This document shows, in pieces, positions 1 to 9,862 of a DNA stretch of 64,000 nt (within the stretch, counting starts at the first letter, position 1; the number at the start of each line of letters is the position of its first letter). The notes beneath the pieces are model-generated. The model was not told the DNA's origin. It ran no database searches and saw only the letters and a list, made by a program, of their open reading frames with translations. This DNA comes from Nostoc sp. C052. Lineage in GTDB: Bacteria; Cyanobacteriota; Cyanobacteriia; Cyanobacteriales; Nostocaceae. A program made the translations under genes and the position numbers. The DNA is taken from assembly GCF_013393905.1 (NCBI RefSeq), contig NZ_CP040272.1, positions 7,139,501 through 7,203,500 on the forward strand, in the 5' to 3' direction.

Positions 1-1540
1 GCGTACTAACAGGAGTAAGCATCGCAGCATTACTAGCTTCAGTTGCTACTTCTGGTACAACTAAGTTCCCAGACTGTTGAGCGCGATATTTCTGCTGTAA
101 CCTCTGAATTTCCGCTTGTAAGCCCCGCAAACGGTCATTGTTGTTATTGTTTGCTCTTGCTACCTTATTTGCTGGTGTTTTCGGCTGTTGCATTTCGGCA
201 AAAGCTGTTGGCACTGGAGTGTCACCACCGACGCCATAAGACCTAGCTGTTGGGGAAGCTGTTTCTAAGTCGGTCGCACTATTTGCCTGAACCTGAACAG
301 TTACAGGTATAGGGACGGCTATGGGAGTTTTGTTGGTAATAGTTGGTGATGGTGAACTAGGTAGATATGAGTTAGCACTACCAATATTCAAAGGATAGCT
401 GGCTGCTTTTGGAGTTTGACTGGACTCTACAAAAGCCGGCTTATTCGCTACAGTTGTCTCAACTTGAACAGCAGGAATAACTAGTTTTTGACTAATTTGC
501 AGTTCATTTGGATTATTTAGGTTATTTGCCTTAACTAGTTCTGATACTGAAGTATTGTGTCTGCTGGCGATCGCTGCTAGTGTATCTCCAGGCTTTACTT
601 CGTAGGCTGTATGGGTCGCGGAGGCAATAACTGTTGGTGTAGCGGGTACTGGTACAAATGCACTTGCCTGCGTCTTCTGTTTTAACTTCGATATCAGGTT
701 CGCTTGACTGGCATCATCAGAAGTGTTCGGCTGGGCTAATACACTATTCTCAACCACAGTTGTCGGCTGTGCCAATTCTATATCAGCTTGTGATAAATTT
801 TTGGTTTCCCCAGACTGCAACTGTGCCAGACTCTTTCTTAAACGGTTTGATTTTTCTTGTAAGCGATTTAGTGCGAACTCTTGTTGCGCCTTAAGTTGTG
901 CATTTATTTCACTGTTGGCCGCGGTTGACGTTGCCACTGTTTGGGGCTGGGCAGTTAGTGATGCGTTTGTACCACCAACATCGTCAGCACTATAGTCAGA
1001 CAGATTATTGACTGTTGGGAAACTAGTCTCGGCTAAGGTATTGTTCAATCCCTGGGCCACTTGGGGCTTCAGGTAGGTGGAATTTTTATAACCCGCTGTT
1101 GCTTGAGAAAACGTGTTTGATGCCGGAACTTGCAAAGACATTCCACTCGCCGCGACTTGCCATTTAGCTTCAAGCCCGGGCACTTGTGAAACTGCTGTTG
1201 GTTCCACGATTACAGGATTTTCCGGCACGCTCGCTGATGAGACTGCTTGGGACTCCAGCTTTGTGGAGGCGAATTTCACCTCAGTGTCAGGAACAGCAGG
1301 AATCGCTGAGGTTGCCTTTTGACTGCCTACTGGCACTGCTGCTTGGGCTTGATCGCTTTGTCGAGTCACCAAAAGGCTGGTTGCTCCCATAGAGATTGCC
1401 AAGCCAATCATGGCGGCTTTTGTCCGCACCCGGCGGTTAACTTTTGGATTCATCACATTTAGCAGTTCTACCGGGGCATCATCGCTGTTGGGGTTATTGT
1501 TCAACACAGCTTTTACTCTCTTTTTTAATGCTCGTTTCAA
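1..1540 (-). CDS. LysM-domain cell-wall protein, probably M23-type peptidase (3' end outside window)
   Basis: The minus-strand frame is open from a TTG start at 1540 to the window edge (about 513 codons). An AGGAGG ribosome-binding site lies six bases upstream of TTG, which decides this unusual start. The N-terminus is basic, with a hydrophobic stretch near residues 42-58 (IGLAISMGATSLLV) that fits a signal anchor. A long Ser/Thr/Gln-rich region with a coiled-coil-like segment (NRLRKSLAQLQSG) follows. One LysM domain at about residues 310-352 (YEVKPGDTLAAIASRHNTS) should bind peptidoglycan. In cyanobacteria this layout usually ends in a LytM/M23 endopeptidase domain, but that part is not visible, so the peptidase call is inference. 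Confidence 0.75.
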   Translation of the reverse strand, partial: MKRALKKRVKAVLNNNPNSDDAPVELLNVMNPKVNRRVRTKAAMIGLAISMGATSLLVTRQSDQAQAAVPVGSQKATSAIPAVPDTEVKFASTKLESQAVSSASVPENPVIVEPTAVSQVPGLEAKWQVAASGMSLQVPASNTFSQATAGYKNSTYLKPQVAQGLNNTLAETSFPTVNNLSDYSADDVGGTNASLTAQPQTVATSTAANSEINAQLKAQQEFALNRLQEKSNRLRKSLAQLQSGETKNLSQADIELAQPTTVVENSVLAQPNTSDDASQANLISKLKQKTQASAFVPVPATPTVIASATHTAYEVKPGDTLAAIASRHNTSVSELVKANNLNNPNELQISQKLVIPAVQVETTVANKPAFVESSQTPKAASYPLNIGSANSYLPSSPSPTITNKTPIAVPIPVTVQVQANSATDLETASPTARSYGVGGDTPVPTAFAEMQQPKTPANKVARANNNNNDRLRGLQAEIQRLQQKYRAQQSGNLVVPEVATEASNAAMLTPVST

Positions 1541-1546
1541 AGACGA

Positions 1547-1552
1547 CCTCCT
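1547..1552 (-). promoter_or_regulatory. Shine-Dalgarno deciding a TTG start
   Basis: AGGAGG on the minus strand, six bases before the TTG codon at 1540. No ATG nearby in this frame has comparable spacing. Confidence 0.75.
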
Positions 1553-1702
1553 ATGATCACTAGCGCTTAACTGACCTCGATTTTTCAGTTGGATACTAGT
1601 CAATGATTTAGATCACAACAAACGATAGATCGAGATCACATTCACCAGAGATGCTTACGCAAGATTAACCTGCTTCTCTGATTTAGACAAGTTTACATGT
1701 AT

Positions 1703-1724
1703 TAGCAAAACTTAAGTTTTGCTA
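1703..1724. repeat. 22-bp perfect palindrome upstream of the LysM gene
   Basis: The core AGCAAAACTTAAGTTTTGCT is self-complementary, flanked by one further T/A pair. GACAAG at 1686-1691 and CTTGTC at 1731-1736 form an outer inverted pair with a bulge. There is no loop and no T-run, so an operator for a dimeric regulator is likelier than a terminator. Confidence 0.6.
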
Positions 1725-2331
1725 TGTTTACTTGTCCGAACCACTCCTAACACCACTTAGGACATTTTACTCTTTACCATTGTCCGCGCTTGTCTTGCGT
1801 CAATCGCGGGGACTGGACAAACCATTTGCCAAGTCCATAGTCGCTGCGGAGAATTCAGTTGCGGCGACTTCTGGAAAAGTCATGCCCCCTGCTGTAGATA
1901 TCTTCAAGATATTTCTACGTCATCCGTCTTCTCAACACGAGACTTTACGTTGATTATTCCCTAAAAAACAACCGTATTAACTATCGGCTAGTTTTGGACT
2001 GTTTTCTGTACCTTATTGAGCAATAATAGCTCAAATCTAGTACATGAATAGGTTCTAGGGATTTTGTTCCTTATTTAGGATGTTTCAAATTCATCAAAAT
2101 CTATCATTCAAATTTGGCAATATCCCAAGTTTTATATACAAATTTCTTATAATAACCTTCCTATGCTTGTAAGTATCTTCCACTACATTTCCGGGATAAA
2201 TCCAATTTTCGGTATATTGTTTTACATATTGTTGCTGTCACCAAGAAAATTTTTGCCGCCACAAATAAATCAGTTAATAGATTCTTGGAAATTATCTAAG
2301 TAAATGTACTTATGAGTATAAAGGTAAACAA

Positions 2332-2793
2332 CTATTGTAAATAGCCTAACTGACGACGGGTTTCAAATAATCCAATTGCCACACTTACTGACAGATTCAA
2401 ACTGCGAACTCCCGGTTGGCTCATGGGAATATAGAGAGTAGCATCGCAATCTGACAGAATTGCTGGTGGTAAGCCCGTGGTTTCACTACCAAACAGCAGC
2501 CAATCATCAGGTTGAAATTGAAAGCTTACATAATTACAATTTCCACCAACCGTATAACCTAACCATCTGCCTCCACGCTCCTGATGTACGTTTTTAAAGG
2601 CTTCTAGCGATTCGTGATAGTGCAGTTTGACATAAGGCCAGTAATCTAAACCTGCTCTTTTGAGGTAGCGATCGCTAATTTCAAACCCCAAAGGCCCCAC
2701 CAAATGTAACTCTGTACCTGTGGCTGCACAAGTACGGGCAATATTACCTGTATTAGGAGGGATTTGTGGGTTAACTAAAACTACCTGGGGCAT
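2332..2793 (-). CDS. trmL: tRNA (cytidine(34)-2'-O)-methyltransferase TrmL
   Basis: A 153-residue SPOUT-class methyltransferase, the normal length for TrmL. It begins with the family signature NPQIPPNTGNIARTCAATG. It keeps the C-terminal trefoil-knot motifs LLFGSETTGLP and IPMSQPGVRSLNLSVSVAI, which bind S-adenosylmethionine. The enzyme 2'-O-methylates the wobble base of tRNA-Leu isoacceptors in the cytosol. It stands alone with long spacers on both sides. Confidence 0.93.
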   Translation of the reverse strand: MPQVVLVNPQIPPNTGNIARTCAATGTELHLVGPLGFEISDRYLKRAGLDYWPYVKLHYHESLEAFKNVHQERGGRWLGYTVGGNCNYVSFQFQPDDWLLFGSETTGLPPAILSDCDATLYIPMSQPGVRSLNLSVSVAIGLFETRRQLGYLQ

Positions 2794-3048
2794 TGTCCGT
2801 ATAATTTACGTATTGTATAAAACGATCTACTGTCAATGTTAAATCTACCAAAAGGTAGAGGTGATTCATAGGTTTTGTTAATAATAATCAAGTATCTTCC
2901 ATCGATTAGATTTTTAAAACGAAGCGTAAACCCTCCCAGAGCAATGCCTGAGAGGATATTTAGCTAAAATCGGAAAATATTAAGTTTTGTGTAGAAAAAC
3001 TAAGTGCTTGTGTCTTTTGGTTTGAAGAGGGGAGTAGGGAGAAATCAA

Positions 3049-3069
3049 TTCAAAATTCAAAATTCAAAA
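3049..3069. repeat. Short tandem heptamer repeat (TTCAAAA x3)
   Basis: Three exact TTCAAAA units plus partial units on either side. This type of short tandemly repeated sequence is common in spacers of filamentous cyanobacteria. Confidence 0.8.
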
Positions 3070-3084
3070 TTAAAGAACTTCTGC

Positions 3085-3155
3085 CGACGCTCTCTACGAG
3101 ACGCTAAAAGCGTAGCTTGCTTCCCTGTAAGGGTACGCGGACTCGCTACCGCTAC
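3085..3155. repeat. Dispersed Nostoc-type repeat
   Basis: Contains the building blocks CTACGAGACGC, GCGTAGCTTGCTTCCC and GGGTACGCGGACTCGCTACC. Variants recur in this window, for example near 22109, 46818 and 38799. It is non-coding here, between trmL and gshA. Confidence 0.65.
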
Positions 3156-3203
3156 ACTATCCTGCTTTCTCTTTCCAATGCCCAATGCCCAACACCTTTT
3201 GAG

Positions 3204-4343
3204 TTAAGCAAGCAAAGACGAACACAATTTGTTTTCGAGTTCGATTTCGCGCTGTTGGGTGGCAATAATCGCCTGAGTGATGACGCGTTGACTGTCAAAC
3301 CCGACTGTGTGTAATTGCAACCACTGTTGAGCTTCATTGCCTTCGCGGAGGATTTTGTGCAGAGGGGAAAGGAAACAGCTAAAGCCTTGTTGTTTAGCGA
3401 TCGCCCAAACCTCTTGGTACATTTGAGCAATCCAATCTCTCGCTACAATACTTCTGCCATCTTGCCAATGCCTCAAATGAGCATCGAGACTACCAGCCGC
3501 CGCCGCCGCTTCGTTCTCAGCAGTCAGGGTGACGAGTTCTTCAGGAGAGAAGCTACTTTGAGTTAAAGGATCGATGCTGGGATTTTCGATTATTTGCAAT
3601 AAACGCGCTTCTAATAAGGCAGTAATCGCCAGCAAGGCTATGGGATCTGTGACTAAATCGCAAATTCGCAATTCTAGGCGATTTAAGTCATAAGGACGGC
3701 GATCGCCATTTGGTCGAACTGATGCCCACAAATGCCGCACGTTTTGCATAGTTCCGGCAACTAGTTGATTTTCCACCCACTGGATATGATCGGCATGGCT
3801 GGAAAATAACGGCACATGGCTAGGCGTTTGGGGGAAGACGCCCCAACGGGTGGAGTGATAGCCTGTAGTTTTGCCATCCAGGAAGGGAGATGAGGCACTA
3901 AGGGCGAGAAATAGAGGCGCTTCCATGCGGATCACCCGACACGCCCGCATTAATACTTCTGGATTGCTAATGCCTATATTTATGTGGACGCTAGCGGTTA
4001 CTACTTTCGTGCCGTAGGTGTTCTCGATGTAGTCATGATAGGGGTTTGCTGGATCAGAGCGGAGAAAGCGATCGCTCCCACCCAAAGATAAAGTACTCCC
4101 TGGTATCAGGGTGTAATCGCCCAAGCGATTGAGGTAGTTTCGTAATACTCGCCGGGGACGCAGCAACGCACACAATAAATTATCGTAATTATGGGATGGT
4201 TGGGTTATGTATTCGACGTTGCGGCTATCTGGCTCCCGCATAAATTCACCCAACGCGGCAACAATTTTGTCGGAGAGACCGACGATTTCACCTTGAGGCG
4301 TGCCAGTATACATCTCAATCTCAAAGCCTTTTAATAAGACCAC
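3204..4343 (-). CDS. gshA: Glutamate-cysteine ligase, cyanobacterial type
   Basis: Catalyses the first step of glutathione synthesis, ATP-dependent joining of glutamate and cysteine. It matches the cyanobacterial GshA family throughout: MVLLKGFEIEMYTGTPQGE at the start, then SRNVEYITQP, YTLIPGSTLSLG, VVTASVHINIGIS and NRLELRICDLVTD. I chose the GTG at 4343 (379 residues). GAGGAG lies six bases upstream and the protein then begins exactly where known homologues begin. An ATG at 4370 would add nine unrelated residues without a ribosome-binding site. It is transcribed alone. Confidence 0.92.
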   Translation of the reverse strand: MVLLKGFEIEMYTGTPQGEIVGLSDKIVAALGEFMREPDSRNVEYITQPSHNYDNLLCALLRPRRVLRNYLNRLGDYTLIPGSTLSLGGSDRFLRSDPANPYHDYIENTYGTKVVTASVHINIGISNPEVLMRACRVIRMEAPLFLALSASSPFLDGKTTGYHSTRWGVFPQTPSHVPLFSSHADHIQWVENQLVAGTMQNVRHLWASVRPNGDRRPYDLNRLELRICDLVTDPIALLAITALLEARLLQIIENPSIDPLTQSSFSPEELVTLTAENEAAAAAGSLDAHLRHWQDGRSIVARDWIAQMYQEVWAIAKQQGFSCFLSPLHKILREGNEAQQWLQLHTVGFDSQRVITQAIIATQQREIELENKLCSSLLA

Positions 4344-4868
4344 TTTGTTCTCCTCGGCTCTCTCTTGCATATAAATTGTATCGAATTAGACGCATATCTG
4401 GATCTATTTTTTAGTCAATCAAAGGTTAAGAATCATTTAATTGCGAACTCATAGTAAATCGGAATTATAGATTTCTGGTCTATTTCCAGTAAAATTATTA
4501 CTTAAGTATGAAAAATATCTTAATCATGATTTGTACGCTGTACAAATAGACATATTTATGATTTTAGAAAAATCAGTTTTTCAGACAGTTGGGGTCAAGC
4601 AAACACACATCCTTCTATAGGTTTTTATTAGAACCTCATGCTACTTGTTGAAAATATAAATATCTATATCTCAAGATATATTCATTTTGCCTGCGTACCA
4701 TTAGGGTGGTAATATCACACAAGACAGCAGATATGATGCGAATGATAGTATGTTTATACTATATTAAAATTTACAATATAATTAGAGTCTGAAAAAGATT
4801 CGTAAAGGTAGCATAGATGCTTTCTTGACAAAAACTTGCACAACTTGGCTACTTTACACGTAGTTGAT
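4344..4868. other. Spacer, nothing recognised
   Basis: Very AT-rich spacer between the 3' end of the PLD gene and gshA. No repeat, RNA gene or credible ORF was seen. It presumably holds the gshA promoter. Confidence 0.5.
4350..4355 (-). promoter_or_regulatory. Shine-Dalgarno deciding the GTG start of gshA
   Basis: GAGGAG on the minus strand, six bases before GTG at 4343. It favours GTG over the upstream in-frame ATG at 4370. Confidence 0.7.
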
Positions 4869-6704
4869 TTATGTATTTTTGGATATAAAATTAGCAGGTG
4901 AATCACTATCTTGAACAATATTGAGACGTAGAAACTGCACCCATACTTCATCATTAAGTAAGTTTAAAGCAGTTTGAGGATTGTGACTTGCGATCGCGCC
5001 GATAACTTTACGGCATCCTTGTTGCAATAACTCAATAAAAGCCTCTTTAATAGAAACCTGATTTAGCAACGAAAGTGCCGTTTTAAAAATTTCCGAATCA
5101 GATTGTATATTCTTAGACTTTAGCCCCTGAAGTGCTATATTTAGCCACACAGGCAGAAGTTCTAGCCAATTATTTTGCTGTATCTCTTTGAGTGCAATAT
5201 CTTCCATACCTAGCGCACCCCAAATGCACAAAGACTCTATAGCTAGTTTAAAATCATGATTTTCTAGAGCGTTTCGCCATAAATTTTGAGCATGATTTTG
5301 GAAGCGATTAGCCAGAAATTCATAAGCTTCCTGGACTTGATGGGGAATTGTAACTTTATAAACTGACTCACCTCTGGGTAGGTAATCACCGCGATAAGAT
5401 AGCCAGTTATGAGAGCCACAAAGATGTATTTTACGATCAACTATTACTTCTTTGACATGGGAATCTCCCAACCAAAAAACCTGTACAGATGGTAAACCAT
5501 CAGGTGTTTTGATTGCTCGAAGTTTTTTCTCTATTTCTGGTGAAATCGGTTTTTCTTCATTTTCTAGTTGTCGCGCAATTCCATGTCCAATTAAAATCCA
5601 AACTCCACGATTAGCTAGTTTCTGTAACAGGGTTAAAAATTTTTCATTGACAACCGCATAATTCACCCACGGAGAATAAATTAAAACTTGACTTTTAGCC
5701 GAATTTAAAACTTCTAGAAAAACTTGAGAAATTTTTCCATCGCGTACCTGTACGGCTTCACCCAACACTTTAGAAGTATCTACTTGATCACCTAATTTCA
5801 AGGACTTTTGGCGAATATTTTCGAGTCTAGATTCTATTTCAGTATTTTTCTGCTTGAGGATGGCTTCACGTTCAAAATCGATGGTTTCAGTTGACAATTT
5901 ACATAATGCTTGTAAGGATATTTTGCCTTCATTATGTAGAACTTCTAACCAATTTGATGCTGACTCTAAAATTTGCTTTCCATTTCTTATTTGAATCTTG
6001 AATTTATCTTCCAGAGCATCAAATATAACGAAAAGCGATATCTTTCTCCAAATTTTTTGAGTTGAAGCTAGTACTTTACAGGAAGTGACGATTTTTCCCT
6101 CTTCTGGTACATGAAGTGCTAAACCTGAAGCTTGAATACTTTTTTGGATTTCCTCAAGTGGTAAGGAAGTAATATCAGCAATTGTACGATCAATAGTGAT
6201 AAAGTCTGCTAAGTCAGGCAATTTTATCACTGTCTCATTTAATGATTCAGATTGAAAAGTTATTTTGTCGCTTAAAGGGTCTGTAATAGCATTAATTTGT
6301 GTAGGATATGGCGGCTGTGGTACAGAACCTTTTTCATAAAATGAACGCCCTTCAGGAGTAACTGTTAGTGGCGATGTTGCTGATAAAGTTTGCAATGACC
6401 GAAGAGTTGCAGTAGTAGTTTTGATAAATACAGAATCTAGTCCAAGTACAGAGGCTAATTCATCCTCGGTTGGCGGAGGCTGAAGTTCAATAGCAGCGCG
6501 GATAATAAATTCTTCAAGTACGTTAAATTGGCGGGGTTCTTTGATATTTACTTCTATAGGAGTTTGACGCAAACTATAACGGAATTCACGCGCGGCTAAA
6601 ACTGATAAACTAGGACTTTGGGCTTCTATTTCGTCTACAAAATTTTTGAGATTATCATCAATTGGTTTAGAAGACGAGGCGAAAAACATCAATGAAACCT
6701 CCAT
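4869..6704 (-). CDS. PLD-like (HKD) nuclease-family protein, partner of an SF1 helicase
   Basis: A 611-residue protein with one phospholipase-D/HKD motif at about residues 415-432 (HVKEVIVD then GSHNW, i.e. HxKx4D...GSxN). It is preceded by a beta-strand typical of PLD folds (VLIYSPWVNYAVV). The N-terminal 300 residues look like a helical DNA-binding-type region, and the C-terminus is helical. A single HKD per chain implies a dimer. The family includes nucleases of defence systems. Its start (MEVSLMFFASSSKPIDD) is nearly the same as the truncated ORF overlapping the helicase 3' end at 10779-10871, so the ancestral partner is the IF2N-helicase. Function is inferred. Confidence 0.8.
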   Translation of the reverse strand: MEVSLMFFASSSKPIDDNLKNFVDEIEAQSPSLSVLAAREFRYSLRQTPIEVNIKEPRQFNVLEEFIIRAAIELQPPPTEDELASVLGLDSVFIKTTTATLRSLQTLSATSPLTVTPEGRSFYEKGSVPQPPYPTQINAITDPLSDKITFQSESLNETVIKLPDLADFITIDRTIADITSLPLEEIQKSIQASGLALHVPEEGKIVTSCKVLASTQKIWRKISLFVIFDALEDKFKIQIRNGKQILESASNWLEVLHNEGKISLQALCKLSTETIDFEREAILKQKNTEIESRLENIRQKSLKLGDQVDTSKVLGEAVQVRDGKISQVFLEVLNSAKSQVLIYSPWVNYAVVNEKFLTLLQKLANRGVWILIGHGIARQLENEEKPISPEIEKKLRAIKTPDGLPSVQVFWLGDSHVKEVIVDRKIHLCGSHNWLSYRGDYLPRGESVYKVTIPHQVQEAYEFLANRFQNHAQNLWRNALENHDFKLAIESLCIWGALGMEDIALKEIQQNNWLELLPVWLNIALQGLKSKNIQSDSEIFKTALSLLNQVSIKEAFIELLQQGCRKVIGAIASHNPQTALNLLNDEVWVQFLRLNIVQDSDSPANFISKNT

Positions 6705-6729
6705 TTAAAGGCGCAACAGCTTACATGAG

Positions 6730-6793
6730 GAACGAACCGCCTTCGCGTTAGCGTCTCCCCTTGGGAGAAGGACGCAAAGTACGCAAAGAAAGA
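6730..6793 (-). repeat. Dispersed repeat copy
   Basis: On the minus strand: TTTGCGTCCTTCTC-like start, GGGAGACGCTAACGCG, then AAGGCGGTTCGT. The same blocks occur at 29288-29362. It sits between the helicase remnant and the PLD start, so it probably inserted during decay of the upstream gene. Confidence 0.65.
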
Positions 6794-6825
6794 ACATTTT
6801 GCGTAGCCTCACAAAGAAATGGTAT

Positions 6826-6885
6826 GAGTGCCAAAAAAAGTAATCACGGCGATTTCTTTTTTGGATAACCATCAGCAATTCTAGA
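6826..6885 (-). pseudogene. Remnant of a second IF2N-helicase gene
   Basis: About 60 bases aligning with 11165-11226 inside the intact helicase gene (coding around EPKKEIAVITFYGA). Roughly a dozen mismatches are present, and one A is missing from the A-run, which shifts the frame. It lies upstream of the intact PLD gene, just where the helicase 3' part would be in a helicase-PLD operon. It is a non-functional relic. Confidence 0.75.
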
Positions 6886-6910
6886 TTAATATTGCCCAGC
6901 AAAAATAAAT

Positions 6911-6937
6911 TTCCCGACATTTTTAAAATGTCGGGAA
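6911..6937 (-). terminator. Intrinsic terminator of the PPC/RTX gene
   Basis: A 13-bp stem (TTCCCGACATTTT with AAAATGTCGGGAA) with almost no loop. On the minus strand it is followed by ATTTATTTTT. It lies about 100 bases past the stop of the 7037-9862 gene. Confidence 0.75.
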
Positions 6938-7036
6938 TCTAAGCCTTTTAATTTTCACTAATCAAATAGGTCTGTACTGTCAATAGTACACAGTGACTCA
7001 AAACTGAAATTTCACTTGGTAATGGCTACTTGAAGT

Positions 7037-9862
7037 TTAGATAACCGCAATATTGGTGTTGTTCAGGGCAGGATTGCCGGATAAGGTGGCAATCTGTAAT
7101 GGTGCAGATCCGCCTAAGCTGCCATCGGCATCAAAGAACAAAGCTCCATTTGTCGTATTGTAAATGAACCGCTGAGTTGTCGTGTTTGCTGTCGTAATGC
7201 CCGCACCGGAACGAAAACGGTCTGTGCTTAAAGTGCCTGCGACCAATCCGCCACCAAAGCCTGCGGCAGATATCTGAATTTTGTCGCCACTAGAGCCACT
7301 GAAGCCATTAATTGTATCTAGGCGATCGCTAGCAGCTGTAAATCGATAGGTATCTGCCCCATCACCTCCGGTTAACACATCATTACCAGCACCACCAACC
7401 AGTAGGTCATTACCAGTACCACCGATTAGTATGTCATTACCAGCACCGCCAGTGAGCGTGTCATTGCCCCCAGCCCCATTGAGGTTATCGTTGCCATTAC
7501 CGCCAGCGATCGCATTGTTCCCACCATCGCCGGTCAATACTAGTCCGAGATCGTTCAGCGTTAGACGGTAATCTCCCGTAGCCCCTGAGCCAGCTACATC
7601 ACCAAGACCTGTCACCGCGTTGTAATTGGAGTTCGGGTTTAACGACACGCCGACGTAGTATGTACCCGCCTGAGTAAATGTATAAGCCAAGTAAGAAAAC
7701 TGGCTAGGGGTTTCACCTGGCGCGGCTCCATCATTGTTGGCCGCGAGTTGTGTGCCACTGGAGTTGAAGACCCTTAGGTAGGTGTTGAGGTTTGATCCAT
7801 TGCGAGAATCCACATCGAACCCAACTTGCTGCCCAGCAGAGACGGTAAACTTGACCAGATCGACATCAGTTGGTACATTCAAGCTAAAGTCAGCGAACTG
7901 ACCTAGTGTCTTAGTATTACCTGCACTATTTTGAACTTTAGCGATCGTGTCATCAGGGTCTTGACTCGGACTAGCGAACTTTGAGGTCAGGGTGTAGTTT
8001 GTGGAACCGTTGACACCCTGGACGCGGACAAAATACCGCCCAGCCCCCAGTACCCGCGAGAGACTTTCTGTCGGCGAGTTCAAGACGTTTGATGTGGCTA
8101 AGATATCACCTGCATCGATCACATTATTGTTATTGACATCCTTGATCAGTGAAAGCGATAGGTCTTCACCAGCAACGCCTGTTGTGTTCAGCGTGACTTC
8201 GTAGGTATTTGACAAATCAAAGCGATAAAAGTCATTAACATCACTGGAGGCATCGAAGGATTGTTCGATGTAGTCCTGGAAAATTTGGTTGGGTGGTGTC
8301 GCCCCAGTGATCGCTGCTAGTGGGCGAGCTGTGCTTAAGGTATTTCCGGCGTAGTCTGAGACTAATCGGAGGTTGTAGGCAGCCTGTTCACCGTTACCAT
8401 TGGTATGCAGAAAGTAGGTTCCTGCTGCCAGGTTAGCGGTCAACGAGCCAACACTAAAGGGCGTAATCGTTTCACCAGGGTCGAGCCGCTGGTTATTGTT
8501 CAAGTCTTGGACAATTGACAGGGTGGGATTCTGGGTAGTTCTAGAGTAGTAGGGGTTATTAAATGCTGAAGCCGAGAGTTGTCCCGCAGCGGTCATGGTG
8601 AACTTGAAGTAATCAGAGAAATCACCCGCACTGATGCCAAACCCATCACCCAAATTAAAGGGTGTCTCCCCAATTAAAGCACCGAGCGATCGCGCTTGTG
8701 ACAGATTGTTATACGCCTGTGGATCGCTCTTAACAGCATCGAAGTCTGAATCGAGATCGAGCTGATAGCTGGTATAAGCTCCATTTGGCACTACTTGGAT
8801 GTAATAAGTGCCTGCATCTAATGTGGTTGAGAGCTGATCGTCCCCTGGGTTTGATGATGATAGAAAGACTTCTCCTGCTGAAATAAACCCGTCGTTGTTT
8901 GTGTCACGGGCGAGGCGTAAATTGGCATCAAAGGTTGGAGTTGGGAAAGCAGAGGTATCGATATCTAACCGTAAATCGATTGGTGAGGTTTTATCCAGGG
9001 TGAATTTGTAGAGATCGTTACCATCTTCATAGGTTGGCAATCCAAATGGGCCTCCTACCATGTCGTATAAGCGACGACTGCTGCCACTGACATTTCCTAA
9101 GTCTCGTGCTGTGCCAGTAACATCACCCGCGTAATCAGTGACGATGCGGACGGTGTAAGGGTCGGAGCCGGAAATCTGGGTGTACTTGACGTAGTAGACA
9201 CCAGCAGGGGCAGAGTAGCGATCGACATTGAGACCATCGCCCACTGTACCAGAAACAGTCTGTAGTACGTTGCCGTTGGAGTCAAGTAGCTGCATTCTGG
9301 CCTGTAGCCCACCAGTATAGGTGAAGTCTTTCATCCGCAGGCTGATAGTGCCAGGAGCTTCCATCGTGAACTTCATGACATCAACGTTATCACGATAGTC
9401 GAGATAGTCTTGCCAGTTAATCTTGTTATAAGCCAAATATTTACTGCTGCTTTGACCCCAACTAGTGCCGAGATCCCTTGCTGTTGCTAAAGTTGAGCCA
9501 GAATAATCGTTGTATAGGTAGAGGTTATAGTTTGTGGGGACTCCCGAATAGGAGTGTACCTTTACGTAATAGTACTGATTGCCCTGTAGCGAAGCGTTGA
9601 TGGTCTCGCTCAGGTTGCCGCCAAGGGTACTACTGGCAACTAGGTTCTGGTTTTGGTCGTAGAGGTAGATGTCAGCGTCGGCTGACAAGCCGTTGAGAGG
9701 GGCGTAGAGGGTTGACGGCCCATAGAGAGTATAGAACCTGTAGTAATCATCAGTGTCACTTGAACTGACTGAATCGCTGAGGATGACATTCTGTTCAAGG
9801 TAAAAGTTTGAGCTTGGATCAATATCTGTAGCGGTAGCAAAAGTATTGTTAGGTTCTGTCAT
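7037..9862 (-). CDS. Secreted multi-PPC-domain protein with RTX calcium-binding repeats
   Basis: A 941-residue protein beginning MTEPNNTFATATDI. At least six pre-peptidase C-terminal (PPC) beta-sandwich units fill residues 1-770. Each carries D-x-DYYRF or DxxKFT-like strands and a G-TYYV-V strand, for example AGTYYIQV and AGTYYVGVS. EF-hand-like loops occur between them (DTNNDGFISAGEV, DVNNNNVIDAGD). Residues about 785-850 hold hemolysin-type GGxGxDxLx nonapeptides (GGAGNDILIGGTGNDLLVGG), which bind calcium. There is no Sec signal peptide, as expected for type I secretion through a C-terminal signal. It has no catalytic domain. A surface or extracellular adhesive role is inferred. Confidence 0.88.
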   Translation of the reverse strand: MTEPNNTFATATDIDPSSNFYLEQNVILSDSVSSSDTDDYYRFYTLYGPSTLYAPLNGLSADADIYLYDQNQNLVASSTLGGNLSETINASLQGNQYYYVKVHSYSGVPTNYNLYLYNDYSGSTLATARDLGTSWGQSSSKYLAYNKINWQDYLDYRDNVDVMKFTMEAPGTISLRMKDFTYTGGLQARMQLLDSNGNVLQTVSGTVGDGLNVDRYSAPAGVYYVKYTQISGSDPYTVRIVTDYAGDVTGTARDLGNVSGSSRRLYDMVGGPFGLPTYEDGNDLYKFTLDKTSPIDLRLDIDTSAFPTPTFDANLRLARDTNNDGFISAGEVFLSSSNPGDDQLSTTLDAGTYYIQVVPNGAYTSYQLDLDSDFDAVKSDPQAYNNLSQARSLGALIGETPFNLGDGFGISAGDFSDYFKFTMTAAGQLSASAFNNPYYSRTTQNPTLSIVQDLNNNQRLDPGETITPFSVGSLTANLAAGTYFLHTNGNGEQAAYNLRLVSDYAGNTLSTARPLAAITGATPPNQIFQDYIEQSFDASSDVNDFYRFDLSNTYEVTLNTTGVAGEDLSLSLIKDVNNNNVIDAGDILATSNVLNSPTESLSRVLGAGRYFVRVQGVNGSTNYTLTSKFASPSQDPDDTIAKVQNSAGNTKTLGQFADFSLNVPTDVDLVKFTVSAGQQVGFDVDSRNGSNLNTYLRVFNSSGTQLAANNDGAAPGETPSQFSYLAYTFTQAGTYYVGVSLNPNSNYNAVTGLGDVAGSGATGDYRLTLNDLGLVLTGDGGNNAIAGGNGNDNLNGAGGNDTLTGGAGNDILIGGTGNDLLVGGAGNDVLTGGDGADTYRFTAASDRLDTINGFSGSSGDKIQISAAGFGGGLVAGTLSTDRFRSGAGITTANTTTQRFIYNTTNGALFFDADGSLGGSAPLQIATLSGNPALNNTNIAVI

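Larger units (their letters stand above)
1541..2331. other. Long spacer with no recognised gene
   Basis: This AT-rich spacer lies between the 3' end of trmL and the LysM gene. Open frames here (for example 1732-1953, plus) have no family resemblance and no ribosome-binding site. The only structure seen is the palindrome at 1703-1724. The LysM gene promoter and a long leader are probably here. Confidence 0.6.

Noticed and set aside
1732..1953. 73-codon plus-strand ORF in the LysM/trmL spacer
   Set aside because: No start signal, no family resemblance and a composition unlike neighbouring genes.
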